A stretch of 64,000 bases of DNA, from the NCBI GenBank assembly GCA_963732875.1, contig CAVTBD010000002.1:124001-188000 (forward strand), read 5' to 3'. Shown here one piece after another: positions 25,289-34,016 of the stretch; within the stretch, counting starts at the first letter, position 1, and every line of letters starts with the position of its first letter. The translations under genes and the position numbers were made by a program. Origin of the DNA: WHSO01 sp963732875. Lineage in GTDB: Bacteria; Pseudomonadota; Alphaproteobacteria; SMXQ01. The notes beneath the pieces were generated by a model. That model searched no databases. It was not told where the DNA came from and saw nothing but the letters and a program-made list of their open reading frames with translations.

Positions 25289-26260
25289 ATGAAAACGCCC
25301 GTTACAGTCAGAGCCATTGTTCCATTTCTGGCCGCGCTGATGCTGCTCCAGGTGGTTTCGCCCGGGCGCGCCGCCGATGTTCCCATGATCGACGCCCACA
25401 GCCAGGTCGACAGCGATGTCACCATGGAAACCGTGCTGTCGGTCCTCGACCAGGCCGGCATCTCGCACGTCATCCTGTCGAGCCTTCACGGGAACCAGAA
25501 GGTGCGTGAGATCGTCGCCACGGCGAAAGGCCATTCCGCCAGGATCACGCCTTCCATCGGACTGAAATCGTCGCGGTTCCGGGAGGGCGAGGCCAAGGCA
25601 GTGGGGCGTATCCGTCGCATGGGCACCCGCCCCGCGTTCGGCGCTCTCTCGGAAGCGATGGTCCTGCACCAGCAGAAGGGGCGCCGGGCGCCGGAGATCG
25701 TTACCCGGCTCGACGGGCTGCAGGTCCGGACTGCTCTCGCGATCGCGCAGCAGCGGGGATGGCCGCTGGTGCTGCATATCGAGTTTGGCTTCGCCAGGGC
25801 AACCGGACGGTACCAAAGCTACATGGAGGACCTCGAACGGTTCGCGGCGGCCCATCGCGACCTTGCCGTCGCGCTGACCCACATGGGGCAGCTTGGCCCC
25901 GACGAAGTGGGGAAACTGATCGAAAGCCATCCCAACATCTATTTCCTGACCTCCCATGCCAACAGCGTGTGGATCGCGGATCGGGGAACCGACCTGCCGT
26001 GGTCCAATCTGTTCGACGGGAACGTGCTCGCCTCAGCCTGGAAGACCCTGATCGTGAGTCATCCGGATCGCTTCATCCTGGCCTTCGACAACGTGTACAA
26101 CGATGACTGGAGCGACCATTACGTGCGGCAGGCGAAGCTCTGGAAGGCCGCGCTGCGAAGCCTGCCCGACGATGTCGCCCATGCCGTTGCCCACGGCAAC
26201 GCCGAAAGACTCTGGCACCTGCCCGAGACAATCCCCGTATCGGCAGCGTCGTCGCGTTAA
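25289..26260 (+). CDS. Exported amidohydrolase-2-like TIM-barrel protein, degenerate metal site
   Basis: The 323-residue protein starts MKTPVTVRAIVPFLAALMLLQ behind AGGGGGAGAAAGG and has a signal peptide ending at GRAAD. The mature part resembles amidohydrolase family 2, which includes aromatic acid decarboxylases and lactonases: MIDAHSQVDSD, WPLVLHIEFGFA, VALTHMGQLG and FILAFDNVYNDDW follow the expected barrel order. The first motif, normally DxHxH, reads DAHSQ, so one metal ligand is missing. Export and the altered motif argue against the usual cytosolic hydrolase role. Function is unknown. Confidence 0.75.
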   Translation: MKTPVTVRAIVPFLAALMLLQVVSPGRAADVPMIDAHSQVDSDVTMETVLSVLDQAGISHVILSSLHGNQKVREIVATAKGHSARITPSIGLKSSRFREGEAKAVGRIRRMGTRPAFGALSEAMVLHQQKGRRAPEIVTRLDGLQVRTALAIAQQRGWPLVLHIEFGFARATGRYQSYMEDLERFAAAHRDLAVALTHMGQLGPDEVGKLIESHPNIYFLTSHANSVWIADRGTDLPWSNLFDGNVLASAWKTLIVSHPDRFILAFDNVYNDDWSDHYVRQAKLWKAALRSLPDDVAHAVAHGNAERLWHLPETIPVSAASSR

Positions 26261-26264
26261 TTCG

Positions 26265-26942
26265 CTACTTCTTCTCCGCCTTGCGCGCCTCGATCTGGCG
26301 CGCGACCGATTGCGGTGTCGGCAGGACGATGTCGAATTCCAGGTTGAGCGCGCCCGGCTCCATGCCCGGCTCCGGCGCGACCTTGCGCGCCATCACGCGG
26401 CCGTCCTGCTTGAGGCGGCGGTGGCGGGCGAGCAGCTCGTCCTGATCGTTCGTTTCCTCGTCGGGGAAATACATCTGGGTGATCAGCCGGTCGTGGGGCG
26501 TGGTCACCTGGAAGTGGACATGGGGCGGGCGCCACCAGCCGGGCGTCGAGGTCGGGTAGGGGCCGGGCTTGGTGGAGCGCAGGCGGTAGCGGCCATCGTT
26601 ATCCGTGGTGATCTTTGCCCAGCCCGAGAAGCTGGGATCGAGCGGCGCCGGGTTGAGGTCGCACGGATGCGGGTAGCGGCCGTGCGGATCGGCGTGCCAC
26701 AGCTCGACCTCGGCGCCGGCTACCGGCGCGCCGGTCAGGTCCTTGACCTGGCCGTGCAGGTAGATGATCTGCCCGTCCACGTCCTTGCCGGTGTGCGCGG
26801 AGTGGACGAGATCGTTGCCGCGCGCGTCGGGCTTGCCGACCGGATACATCGGGCCCAGCTCCTCGCTCGGGGTGCGCGGCAGAAACTTCGCTTCCTGCGC
26901 CAGCTTCTGCTTCTGGCGTTCCGCCGATACGGATTCGGTCAT
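26265..26942 (-). CDS. Intradiol ring-cleavage dioxygenase
   Basis: This 225-residue single-subunit protein shares the intradiol dioxygenase core: VAGAEVELWHADPHGRYPHP provides the first Tyr ligand, and GPYPTSTPGWWRPPHVHFQV provides the second Tyr and two His ligands of Fe(III). It lacks the extended N-terminal dimerisation domain of catechol 1,2-dioxygenases. It lies 13 nt after galB on the same strand. Gallate or hydroxyquinol-like substrates are possible. The intradiol chemistry does not match the usual extradiol step that feeds GalB/GalD, so its place in the pathway is open. Confidence 0.88.
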   Translation of the reverse strand: MTESVSAERQKQKLAQEAKFLPRTPSEELGPMYPVGKPDARGNDLVHSAHTGKDVDGQIIYLHGQVKDLTGAPVAGAEVELWHADPHGRYPHPCDLNPAPLDPSFSGWAKITTDNDGRYRLRSTKPGPYPTSTPGWWRPPHVHFQVTTPHDRLITQMYFPDEETNDQDELLARHRRLKQDGRVMARKVAPEPGMEPGALNLEFDIVLPTPQSVARQIEARKAEKK

Positions 26943-26955
26943 GTCAGACTCCCGC

Positions 26956-27681
26956 CTAGATGAAATGGTCGCTCGCGTTGGAGAAGATGCGCTGGTAGGC
27001 CTCGCCGTACTTCATGTCGCGGCCCGAGTTGCGCTTGCCCTGGACGCCGCGGTTGAGCGCGACGCGGGTGTAGTAGTCCCACAGGTACTCCTGCGCCGCC
27101 ATCACCTCGAACGCCTTGCGCTTCTGCTCCCACACCTCGGTGATGTCGAGGATGAACTGGGGCTTCCAGTTGCACTGCTCGGTCTGGTGCGGCTCGAACA
27201 GGTAGACCGGCGGCGCGCCGATCACCTTGACCTCGGGCTTGTAGCCGTGGGCCTGGGCGATCACGCGCGCCTCCTGCGTGACGTGGGCGGCGAGGGGATG
27301 GTCGAAGTTGTAGGGGTCCTCCAGCGCGTGGGTCAGCACGAACTCGGGCCGCAGCTCGCGGAACGTGTCGGCGAGCCGGTAGATCGCCTCGTCGGGTACG
27401 CGCAGGGGATAGTCGCCGAGGTCGTAGAACTCGGGCTCGCCGCCCAGGATCGCGGCGGCGCGCTCGGCCTCGTCGCGCCGGCCCGCCTTGACCTTCGCCA
27501 TGTCGCGCTCGCCCGACTGCCACACCTTGGCCGATTCGCCGCGCTCGCCGTAGGACAGGCACACGATGCGCACGCGGTAGCCGCGCCTCGCGTAGAGCGC
27601 GATCGCGCCGCCCGCGCGCCACACGAAATCGGCGGCATGGGCGGAAACCACCAGCGCCGTCTTGCTGTTTTGCTCACTCAT
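26956..27681 (-). CDS. galB: 4-oxalomesaconate hydratase (PIG-L family)
   Basis: The 241-residue protein matches GalB, the zinc-dependent PIG-L-family hydratase of gallate catabolism that converts the 4-oxalomesaconate enol form to 4-carboxy-4-hydroxy-2-oxoadipate. The diagnostic opening SAHAADFVWRAGGAIALYAR replaces the AHPDD motif of ordinary PIG-L deacetylases, followed by CLSYGERGESAKVW and THALEDPYNFDHPLA with a likely metal His. It lies between galD (31 nt upstream) and the intradiol dioxygenase gene, all on one strand. Confidence 0.88.
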   Translation of the reverse strand: MSEQNSKTALVVSAHAADFVWRAGGAIALYARRGYRVRIVCLSYGERGESAKVWQSGERDMAKVKAGRRDEAERAAAILGGEPEFYDLGDYPLRVPDEAIYRLADTFRELRPEFVLTHALEDPYNFDHPLAAHVTQEARVIAQAHGYKPEVKVIGAPPVYLFEPHQTEQCNWKPQFILDITEVWEQKRKAFEVMAAQEYLWDYYTRVALNRGVQGKRNSGRDMKYGEAYQRIFSNASDHFI

Positions 27682-27712
27682 ACGGAACGCTCCCCCCGAT
27701 GACGGTTCGTTG

Positions 27713-28834
27713 TTATTCGGCGGCCTGCCGCGCGCGGCCCGCGCGCCCGTCCCACACGTCGGCGGGGACGAGGGCGTAACCTTCCATCAGGCGGCGGCAG
27801 GTGCGCAACAGCGCGGCGCGCCGTACCACAGGCGCATTGGCGCCGGCTTCCAGCTCGAGCCCGACCGTGACCTCGCCGGTGGGATGCTCGATCGACATCA
27901 GCTTGCTGTCGCCTTCCGGCGCGCGCGCGATGCCGTCGGCCACCGATCCCGGCAGCGCACAGGCGGTGGCGATGGTGACGGCGGCAAGCACGCCGATGGT
28001 CGAATGGCACACGTGCGGGATGAAACAGCGCGTCATCACCGCGCCGCCCGACTGCGGCGGCGCGATCAGGCACATCTTGGGCACGACTTTTTCCGAGACG
28101 TCGCCGAGGTTCATCATGGGCCCGGCCCGGAACCGGATCTCCTCGAGCCGCGCCTTGAGCTCCGCGTCCTCGTCGAGGGCGGCGCGGTCCTCATAGCCGG
28201 TACGGCCGAGTGCGCGCGCGTCCATCACCACCACCGGCATGCCGTTGTCTATCAGCGTGCACGGCACACCCGCGATCTCGTCGATCACGTTGCCGGTCGG
28301 CAGCAGCGCGCCGCAGGCCGAGCCGGCGGTGTCGAGGAAGCTGATCATCACCGGCGCCGCGGTGCCGGGCACGCCATCGATGTGCGCCTCGCCGTCGTAA
28401 GCGACCGCGCCGCCGGGCGTCCGGATCGTGACCTCGCAGACGTTGGCGCTGTTGACCATGTGGATGCGCATGCGCGTCTCGGGGTCGCCCGCCGGGAACA
28501 GGCCCTGCTCGATGGCGAACGGGCCGACGCCCGCCAGCATGTTGCCGCAGTTGGGCGAGATGTCGACCACCGGCTCGTCCACCACCACCTGGGCGAACAG
28601 GTAGTCGATGTCGGCGTCGGGGCGCGACGCCGGCCCGACGATGGCGACCTTGGTGGTGAGCGGGTCGGCGCCGCCGAGCCCGTCGATCTGGCGCGGATCG
28701 GGCGAGCCCATCACGCGCAGCAGCACCCGGTCGCGCAGGGCCGCGTCGGCGGGCAGGTCGGCGGCGGCGAAATAGGCCCCCTTTGAGGTGCCGCCGCGCA
28801 TGAGCACGCAGGGAATACGGGTCTGTGCGGTCAT
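27713..28834 (-). CDS. galD: 4-oxalomesaconate tautomerase (PrpF family)
   Basis: The 373-residue enzyme belongs to the PrpF isomerase family and resembles GalD/LigU, which interconvert keto and enol forms of 4-oxalomesaconate. Motifs are CVLMRGGTSKGAYF at the N terminus, IDGLGGADPLTTKVAIV, and DISPNCGNMLAGVGPFAIEQ near residue 88 with the likely catalytic Cys. The ATG giving MTAQTRIPCV was taken; a short in-frame extension upstream is not conserved in character. It leads the galD-galB-intradiol dioxygenase operon and is divergent from the small cupin gene. Confidence 0.88.
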   Translation of the reverse strand: MTAQTRIPCVLMRGGTSKGAYFAAADLPADAALRDRVLLRVMGSPDPRQIDGLGGADPLTTKVAIVGPASRPDADIDYLFAQVVVDEPVVDISPNCGNMLAGVGPFAIEQGLFPAGDPETRMRIHMVNSANVCEVTIRTPGGAVAYDGEAHIDGVPGTAAPVMISFLDTAGSACGALLPTGNVIDEIAGVPCTLIDNGMPVVVMDARALGRTGYEDRAALDEDAELKARLEEIRFRAGPMMNLGDVSEKVVPKMCLIAPPQSGGAVMTRCFIPHVCHSTIGVLAAVTIATACALPGSVADGIARAPEGDSKLMSIEHPTGEVTVGLELEAGANAPVVRRAALLRTCRRLMEGYALVPADVWDGRAGRARQAAE

Positions 28835-28977
28835 AATTTGAATTTTACCCCGAAACGCCCGGCTTTGCGCCACCCCCGAAAGGGGCGCTTTCGCGCCCGA
28901 AAATCGGGCTTTACCGCGGCCTTCCCGTGGATCAACCTGTTTTTCAGCAAAACAAGAAACACGCAGGGGAGGTATCC

Positions 28978-29334
28978 ATGACCGAGGTTGCCGATATCGC
29001 GAAACTCATCGACGTCGTCGCCGACAAGGGCGAGGAGCGACGCAAGATCGTGCTGCGCGACGAGCACCTCGCGCTCGCGCGCATCATCTATGAGCCGGGC
29101 GAGGGCAACGAGTTCCACTGGCACGACGGCACCAGCCAGGCGCTGTTCGTGGTGGAGGGAGAGTTTACCGTGCGCACGCTCCATCCCGACGGCTCGATCA
29201 CCGAGAAGAATATGGAAAAGGGCCAGTGCGCCCTGGTGGGCGACCGCGAGCGCGAGAGCTTCGTCAACAACGGCAAGACCCGCGCGGTGATCTACCAGGT
29301 GCTGCGCCCGGGCGTGAAGGTGATGCGCGATTGA
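28978..29334 (+). CDS. Small single-domain cupin
   Basis: The 118-residue protein is one cupin barrel: NEFHWHDGTSQALFVVEGEF gives an HxH motif, although the usual Glu position is taken by Gln. The second motif is weak (RESFVNNGKTRAVIYQV, no His), so metal binding is doubtful. The ATG follows AGGGGAGGT at good spacing. It is divergent from galD and precedes the SDR gene by 116 nt. The role is unknown; small cupins near aromatic genes can be isomerases, decarboxylases or sensors. Confidence 0.75.
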   Translation: MTEVADIAKLIDVVADKGEERRKIVLRDEHLALARIIYEPGEGNEFHWHDGTSQALFVVEGEFTVRTLHPDGSITEKNMEKGQCALVGDRERESFVNNGKTRAVIYQVLRPGVKVMRD

Positions 29335-29450
29335 CCGCGTATGCTTGCGTCGCCTTCCAACCTGTGAAATGATTTTCAAATAACAGAACGGCGTTGCGCG
29401 CGCCGCGTTTCGACGCGACGCGCTTCTGCGTCACACGACAGGGACAGGAC

Positions 29451-30350
29451 ATGGACGGGGACGCGCCCGCGCTCGCGGGCAAGGTGGCGTTGGTGACCGG
29501 CGGCAGCCGGGGCATGGGACGGGAAATGGCGGTGGCCTTCGTCGCGGCGGGGGCCAAGGGCGTGTGCATTACCGCCGCCGCCGCGTCCGACGAGAGCCGC
29601 GCCGAGATCGAGGCCGAATTCGCCGAAACCATCCGCCGCGCCGAAGCTGTCGGCGGCAAGGGGCGCATCATCGCCGCCCATGCCGACGTGTGCAGCTGGG
29701 CCGACTGCCAGGCCGCCGTCACGCGCACGGTGGCGGCATTCGGCGGCCTCGACATCCTGATCAACAATGCCGGCAAGAGTCCGCGCTATCACGGCGCGCG
29801 CGGCATCCCGTTCTGGCAGACCGAGCCCGACGGCTTCGCCCTGGTGATCGAAACCAACGTGGTCGGGCCCTACAACATGGCGCGCGCCGCGGTGCCGGAG
29901 ATGCTGAAGCGCGGCTGGGGGCGCATCGTCAACATTTCCAAGGGTTACGACGCGATGCACGAGGCCCATACCGGGGCCTACGGCCCGTCCAAGGCGGCGG
30001 TCGAGACCGAGAGCCTGAGCTGGGCCGAGGAGCTCGCCGGCAGCGGCGTCACGGTCAACACCGTCGCGCCGGGCGGCGCGGTCGCGACCAAGTTCGGCCG
30101 CGGCGACGCCAACACCACCCGAGGCATGCCGCCGACGGTGGTGGTGCCGTGCATGGTATGGCTTGCCTCGCCCGCCTCCGGCGGCTTCACGGGCTGCCGC
30201 TTCGACGCCGCGCGCTGGGATGCGGCGCTGCCCGGTGAGGTGGCCGCGCTCGCGTGCCGCGAGGCGGCGCTGTTCCCGAGGCCGGCCAAGGACACCAGGC
30301 TCGATCTCACGTGGCAGGTACCGGGGCGGGCGCCGGGAGAGAGCACCTAG
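29451..30350 (+). CDS. Short-chain dehydrogenase/reductase
   Basis: The 299-residue protein is a classical SDR: VALVTGGSRGMGREMAVAF is the NAD(P)-binding TGxxxGxG motif near residue 13, LDILINNAGKSPRYHG holds NNAG, and AYGPSKAAVETES holds the catalytic YxxxK in variant form (Tyr-Gly-Pro-Ser-Lys). The usual catalytic Ser region reads NISKGYDAMHEAH. The start ATG follows GGGACAGG. The C-terminal 40 residues extend beyond the core. It lies upstream of the second tctAB gene on the same strand. The substrate is unknown. Confidence 0.9.
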   Translation: MDGDAPALAGKVALVTGGSRGMGREMAVAFVAAGAKGVCITAAAASDESRAEIEAEFAETIRRAEAVGGKGRIIAAHADVCSWADCQAAVTRTVAAFGGLDILINNAGKSPRYHGARGIPFWQTEPDGFALVIETNVVGPYNMARAAVPEMLKRGWGRIVNISKGYDAMHEAHTGAYGPSKAAVETESLSWAEELAGSGVTVNTVAPGGAVATKFGRGDANTTRGMPPTVVVPCMVWLASPASGGFTGCRFDAARWDAALPGEVAALACREAALFPRPAKDTRLDLTWQVPGRAPGEST

Positions 30351-30435
30351 GCGACTATCGGAATCACCTTCCAACCGACACGTGACGCACGCCCTCGCCG
30401 GAACAGGGCGAAAAAAGCCGCTGAAAGGGGAGCAC

Positions 30436-32421
30436 ATGTACGACTGGCACAGCATCGTGGAGGGATTTGCCGGAATCCTGCAGTGGAAACCGCTGATCCT
30501 GATGACCGGCGCGGTGATCCTGTCGAGCATCTTCGCGGCCCTGCCCGGGATCGGCTCTCATACCCTGCTGGCGATGGCGATTCCGTTCGCGATGACGCTC
30601 AAGCCCTACGAGTGCATCGCCCTGCTGCTCGGCATCAACGCCATCTCCAACACGGCGAACTCGTTTCCTTCGATCCTGATCGCCATTCCCGGCGGAGCGG
30701 GGTCCCAGGCGACCATCGTCGACGGTAATCCCATGGCCAAGAAGGGCGAGGCCAACCGTGCCTTCGGCGCGGCTTACATGTCGTCGCTGCTGGGCGGGCT
30801 GATCGGCGGCGTGGTGTTCATGCTGGCGCTGCCGCTGGTGACGCCGCTCGTTCTGTTGCTGGGCTCGCCCGAGCTGATGATGCTGGTGCTGTGGGGCATG
30901 TCCTCGGTGGCGATCCTGTCCGGCACCACGCCGGTCAAGGGCCTGATGGCAGCGGCGCTGGGCCTCGGCATCTCGCTGATCGGCACAGAGCACCGGACCG
31001 GCATCGAGCGCTTCACCTTCGGCGACTACTACCTATGGGACGGCATCCACATCGCCATCGTCGGCCTCGGCATGTTCGGCGTTCCCGAGCTGATCGATCT
31101 CGCGGTGCGCCGATCCGCCATCTCCCAGACCGGAGAGCTCGGCAGCGGCCTGTGGCAGGGCGTCAAGGACACCTTCAAGAACTGGTGGCTGGTGATCCGC
31201 TGCGCGATGGTCGGCATCTGGGTCGGCATCCTGCCCGGCCTCGGCTCCTCGGTCGCGGACTGGTTCGCCTATGCCCACGCGGTGCAGACCGAGAAGAACA
31301 CCGAAAACTTCGGCAAGGGCGACGTGCGCGGCGTGATCGCGCCGGAAAGCTCGAACAACGCCAAGGAAGGCGGCGCGCTGATCCCGACCATGTTCTTCGG
31401 CATCCCGGGATCGAGCTCGATGGCGCTGATCCTGGTCGCGTTCGGTGCGATCGGCATCGCGCCGGGCGAACCCATGATCACCCAGAACAAGCACCTGATC
31501 TTCGCGATGATCGCCGTGCTGGTGTTCGCCAACGTCATGGCGACGGTGCTCTCCATGGGCCTGGCCAACACCTTCGCCAAGGTGTCGATCATGCCGTTCT
31601 ACATCGTCGTGCCGATGACGTTGATCTTCACCATTGCCGCGGCCTACGGCATCCATTTCACCTACGCCGATCTGGTGGCGCTGATCGGCATGTCGTTCGT
31701 CGGCTTCTTCATGCGGCGCTACGGCTGGCCGCGCCCGCCGGTGCTGGTGGCGGTGGTGCTGGGCCCCCAGCTCGAGACCTACCTGTGGCTGAGCGTGGAC
31801 CGCTACGGGCTGCACTGGATGATGTTCCCGGGCGTGATGGCGATCGGCCTGATCATCCTGGCGACCGTGTTCTGGCCGATGTGGAAGCACCGCAAGCGCC
31901 AGAAGGTGACCATGGACTACTATCTCGACGAGGACCGCCCGAAGATGCAGTCGAAGGGCGGTATGGTGTTCACGCTGCTGTTCCTCGGCGTGATGGTCTA
32001 CGGCGCGGTGTCGGCGCTCAAGTGGCCGCCGCGCGCGTCCCTCGACGTCTATTTCGTGTGCGGCATAGGCATCCTGCTCGCCGTGCTGCAGCTTTCCCTC
32101 GACGCCGTGCGCTATCTGCGCGACCCCGGCGCCGCGGTGGCGCCGGTCACCAGCGGCAAGGTCACGCGCTACTACTTCGAGGCTGCCGGCTGGATCGCCG
32201 GGATCCTGGCCCTCATCGTGCTGGTCGGGTTTCATGTCGCCTTCCTGGTCGTGCCGATCGCCTACGCGCGCATCTACGGCGCAGGCTGGCGGACCGCCAT
32301 CACCCTTGGTGTACTGGCGGAGGGGGTGCTGATCGGCCTGTTCGACACGATCATCAACGTGGTGTGGCCGGTACCGCTGCTGGTGCCCGATATTTATGTC
32401 TGGGTGGATTCTCTTTTCTGA
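30436..32421 (+). CDS. Fused TctA-TctB tripartite tricarboxylate transporter permease
   Basis: This 661-residue inner-membrane protein is a close paralogue of 4818-6812, again joining TctA (about residues 1-500) and a TctB-like part (about 515-655, with FTLLFLGVMVYGAVSALKWP). TctA motifs PGIGSHTLLAMAIPFAMTLKP, NTANSFPSILIAIPGGAGSQA and PGLGSSVADWFAYAHAVQTEK are intact. The ATG follows AAAGGGGAGC. A TctC gene follows at 32628 with a hairpin between them; here the permease precedes the binding protein, the reverse of the first locus. Confidence 0.92.
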   Translation: MYDWHSIVEGFAGILQWKPLILMTGAVILSSIFAALPGIGSHTLLAMAIPFAMTLKPYECIALLLGINAISNTANSFPSILIAIPGGAGSQATIVDGNPMAKKGEANRAFGAAYMSSLLGGLIGGVVFMLALPLVTPLVLLLGSPELMMLVLWGMSSVAILSGTTPVKGLMAAALGLGISLIGTEHRTGIERFTFGDYYLWDGIHIAIVGLGMFGVPELIDLAVRRSAISQTGELGSGLWQGVKDTFKNWWLVIRCAMVGIWVGILPGLGSSVADWFAYAHAVQTEKNTENFGKGDVRGVIAPESSNNAKEGGALIPTMFFGIPGSSSMALILVAFGAIGIAPGEPMITQNKHLIFAMIAVLVFANVMATVLSMGLANTFAKVSIMPFYIVVPMTLIFTIAAAYGIHFTYADLVALIGMSFVGFFMRRYGWPRPPVLVAVVLGPQLETYLWLSVDRYGLHWMMFPGVMAIGLIILATVFWPMWKHRKRQKVTMDYYLDEDRPKMQSKGGMVFTLLFLGVMVYGAVSALKWPPRASLDVYFVCGIGILLAVLQLSLDAVRYLRDPGAAVAPVTSGKVTRYYFEAAGWIAGILALIVLVGFHVAFLVVPIAYARIYGAGWRTAITLGVLAEGVLIGLFDTIINVVWPVPLLVPDIYVWVDSLF

Positions 32422-32439
32422 CAATCGATGTAATGGCTC

Positions 32440-32459
32440 GGAAAATCCCGCGATTTTCC
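32440..32459 (+). promoter_or_regulatory. Perfect hairpin/palindrome between tctAB and tctC-type genes
   Basis: GGAAAATCCCGCGATTTTCC is an 8-bp inverted repeat with a CCGC loop, 18 nt after the permease stop. No U-run follows, so it may be an mRNA processing or stability stem, or a protein-binding site. The surrounding 32422-32627 is AT-richer than average and contains no recognised gene. Confidence 0.4.
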
Positions 32460-32627
32460 TCCGTGTGTGTTGTGATTCAGTCTGATTTACTTGATGATGA
32501 TATGAACAGGACGCCGGAACGTGATGCAGGGAGCCGGCCTCGGGACGAACAAAGAAGCCCGGCCAGAATCGAAACAAGGTTCCCAACGATATTGCGTCGT
32601 TTCCGGCATGGCGACTGGGAGATGACG

Positions 32628-33968
32628 ATGACACGCAACTTCACGACCCTCATCCTCGGTATCCTCGGTGGGCTCGCGATCGTCGGCGCGGGCGTGCTCC
32701 AGGCCTCCGGTGCCGCCGCCGCGGACGTCACGTTCAAGGGCAGGCGCATCGATGCCATCATCGGTTCCTCGCCGGGCGGCGGGACCGACGGCACCACGCG
32801 GCTGGTGGGGCGCTACCTCGAGAAATACCTGCCGGGCAAGCCGACCATCGTCTACCGCAACATGCCGGCGGGACACGGCATCCAGGCTCTCAAGTACTTC
32901 TCGAAGGTGGCGAAGAAGGACGGCACCGCCTGGATCGGCGGGTCGAGCTCTTATGTCGACGCCAACAACCTGCGCAAGGCTGTGGTGGATTACGATCCGC
33001 GCACGTTCCTTTACATCGGCGGCGTCGCCCGCGGCGGCTCCGTCGTGACGGTCCGCAAGAACAAGATCGCGAACATCACCAATAAGTCGCTTCCGCCCAC
33101 CGTGATCGGCGAGGTCGACGGCTCCCGGAGCTGGGGCCAGATGATGCTGTGGGGCAAGGACGCGCTCGGCTGGAACATCAAGTTCGTGATCGGCTATCCC
33201 GGCGCGCCGGCCCTCGTGCTGGCGGCGCGGCGCGGCGAGGTGGACGGCTTCGGCACCTCGACCATCGCCCTGCTCAGAAGCATGGCCAAGACCGACAAGT
33301 TCGATCCCTACGTCCAGATCGGCGAGGCCAGCGGCGGTAAGGTCGTGCCGCGCGAATCGTTCTCGAACGTTGCGGTGATGGCCAAGCTGATGGAAGGCAA
33401 GCTGTCGGGCGACGGCAAGGAAGCCTTCACCTACTGGACCAAGGCCAACCAGATCGACAAGTGGTACGCGCTGCCGCCGGGCACGTCCAAGGACGTGGTC
33501 GAGGCCTATCGCGCGGCCTACACCAAGGCGACCAAGGATCCCGAGTTCCGCAAGTTCGGCGAACATCAGTTCAGCGAGGACTTCACCACCCAGACGGCGG
33601 ACGATGTGTTCGACCTGGTCAATTCGACCGCCTATCCCAAGGCCTCGATCTTCACCTACATGCACGACATGGCGGTGCGCAACGGCCTGCCGGGCGAGCC
33701 CCTGTCCGAGGAAGAGCTGGCCAAGCTGGCAGCCGAGAAAGGCGGCATCAAGACTGTTTCGACGCAGCTCGACAAGATCGAAAACGGCGGCCGCGAGCTG
33801 CACTTCAAGGTCAAGGGCGCGGCCCAGAAGGTCAAGATTTCGGGCCACCGCACCAAGATCATGGTCAAGGGCCAGGAAGCCAAGCGCAGCAAGCTCAAGG
33901 TCGGCATGGCCTGCGAGATCGCCTACATGGGCAACGGCGGCGAGGCGACAGAGGTCAAGTGCAAGTGA
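32628..33968 (+). CDS. TctC solute-binding protein with C-terminal beta-type domain
   Basis: The 446-residue exported protein has a signal peptide (MTRNFTTLILGILGGLAIVG, cleavage near AAAADV). GGGAG lies 6 nt before ATG 32628; an ATG two codons upstream is too close to it. Binding motifs are GSSPGGGTDGTTRLVGRYLE, NMPAGHGIQALKYFSK and VIGYPGAPALVLAARRGEVD. It is about 90 residues longer than a plain TctC: the C terminus carries a basic extension ending RSKLKVGMACEIAYMGNGG and VKCK, alignable by eye with the ends of the TctC proteins at 42077 and 61004. It follows the fused permease 30436-32421, its likely partner. Confidence 0.88.
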   Translation: MTRNFTTLILGILGGLAIVGAGVLQASGAAAADVTFKGRRIDAIIGSSPGGGTDGTTRLVGRYLEKYLPGKPTIVYRNMPAGHGIQALKYFSKVAKKDGTAWIGGSSSYVDANNLRKAVVDYDPRTFLYIGGVARGGSVVTVRKNKIANITNKSLPPTVIGEVDGSRSWGQMMLWGKDALGWNIKFVIGYPGAPALVLAARRGEVDGFGTSTIALLRSMAKTDKFDPYVQIGEASGGKVVPRESFSNVAVMAKLMEGKLSGDGKEAFTYWTKANQIDKWYALPPGTSKDVVEAYRAAYTKATKDPEFRKFGEHQFSEDFTTQTADDVFDLVNSTAYPKASIFTYMHDMAVRNGLPGEPLSEEELAKLAAEKGGIKTVSTQLDKIENGGRELHFKVKGAAQKVKISGHRTKIMVKGQEAKRSKLKVGMACEIAYMGNGGEATEVKCK

Positions 33969-34016
33969 CGTGAAGAAAAGAAATCACAAGAGGAAACCCT
34001 GAAGGAGGACCGCGCA

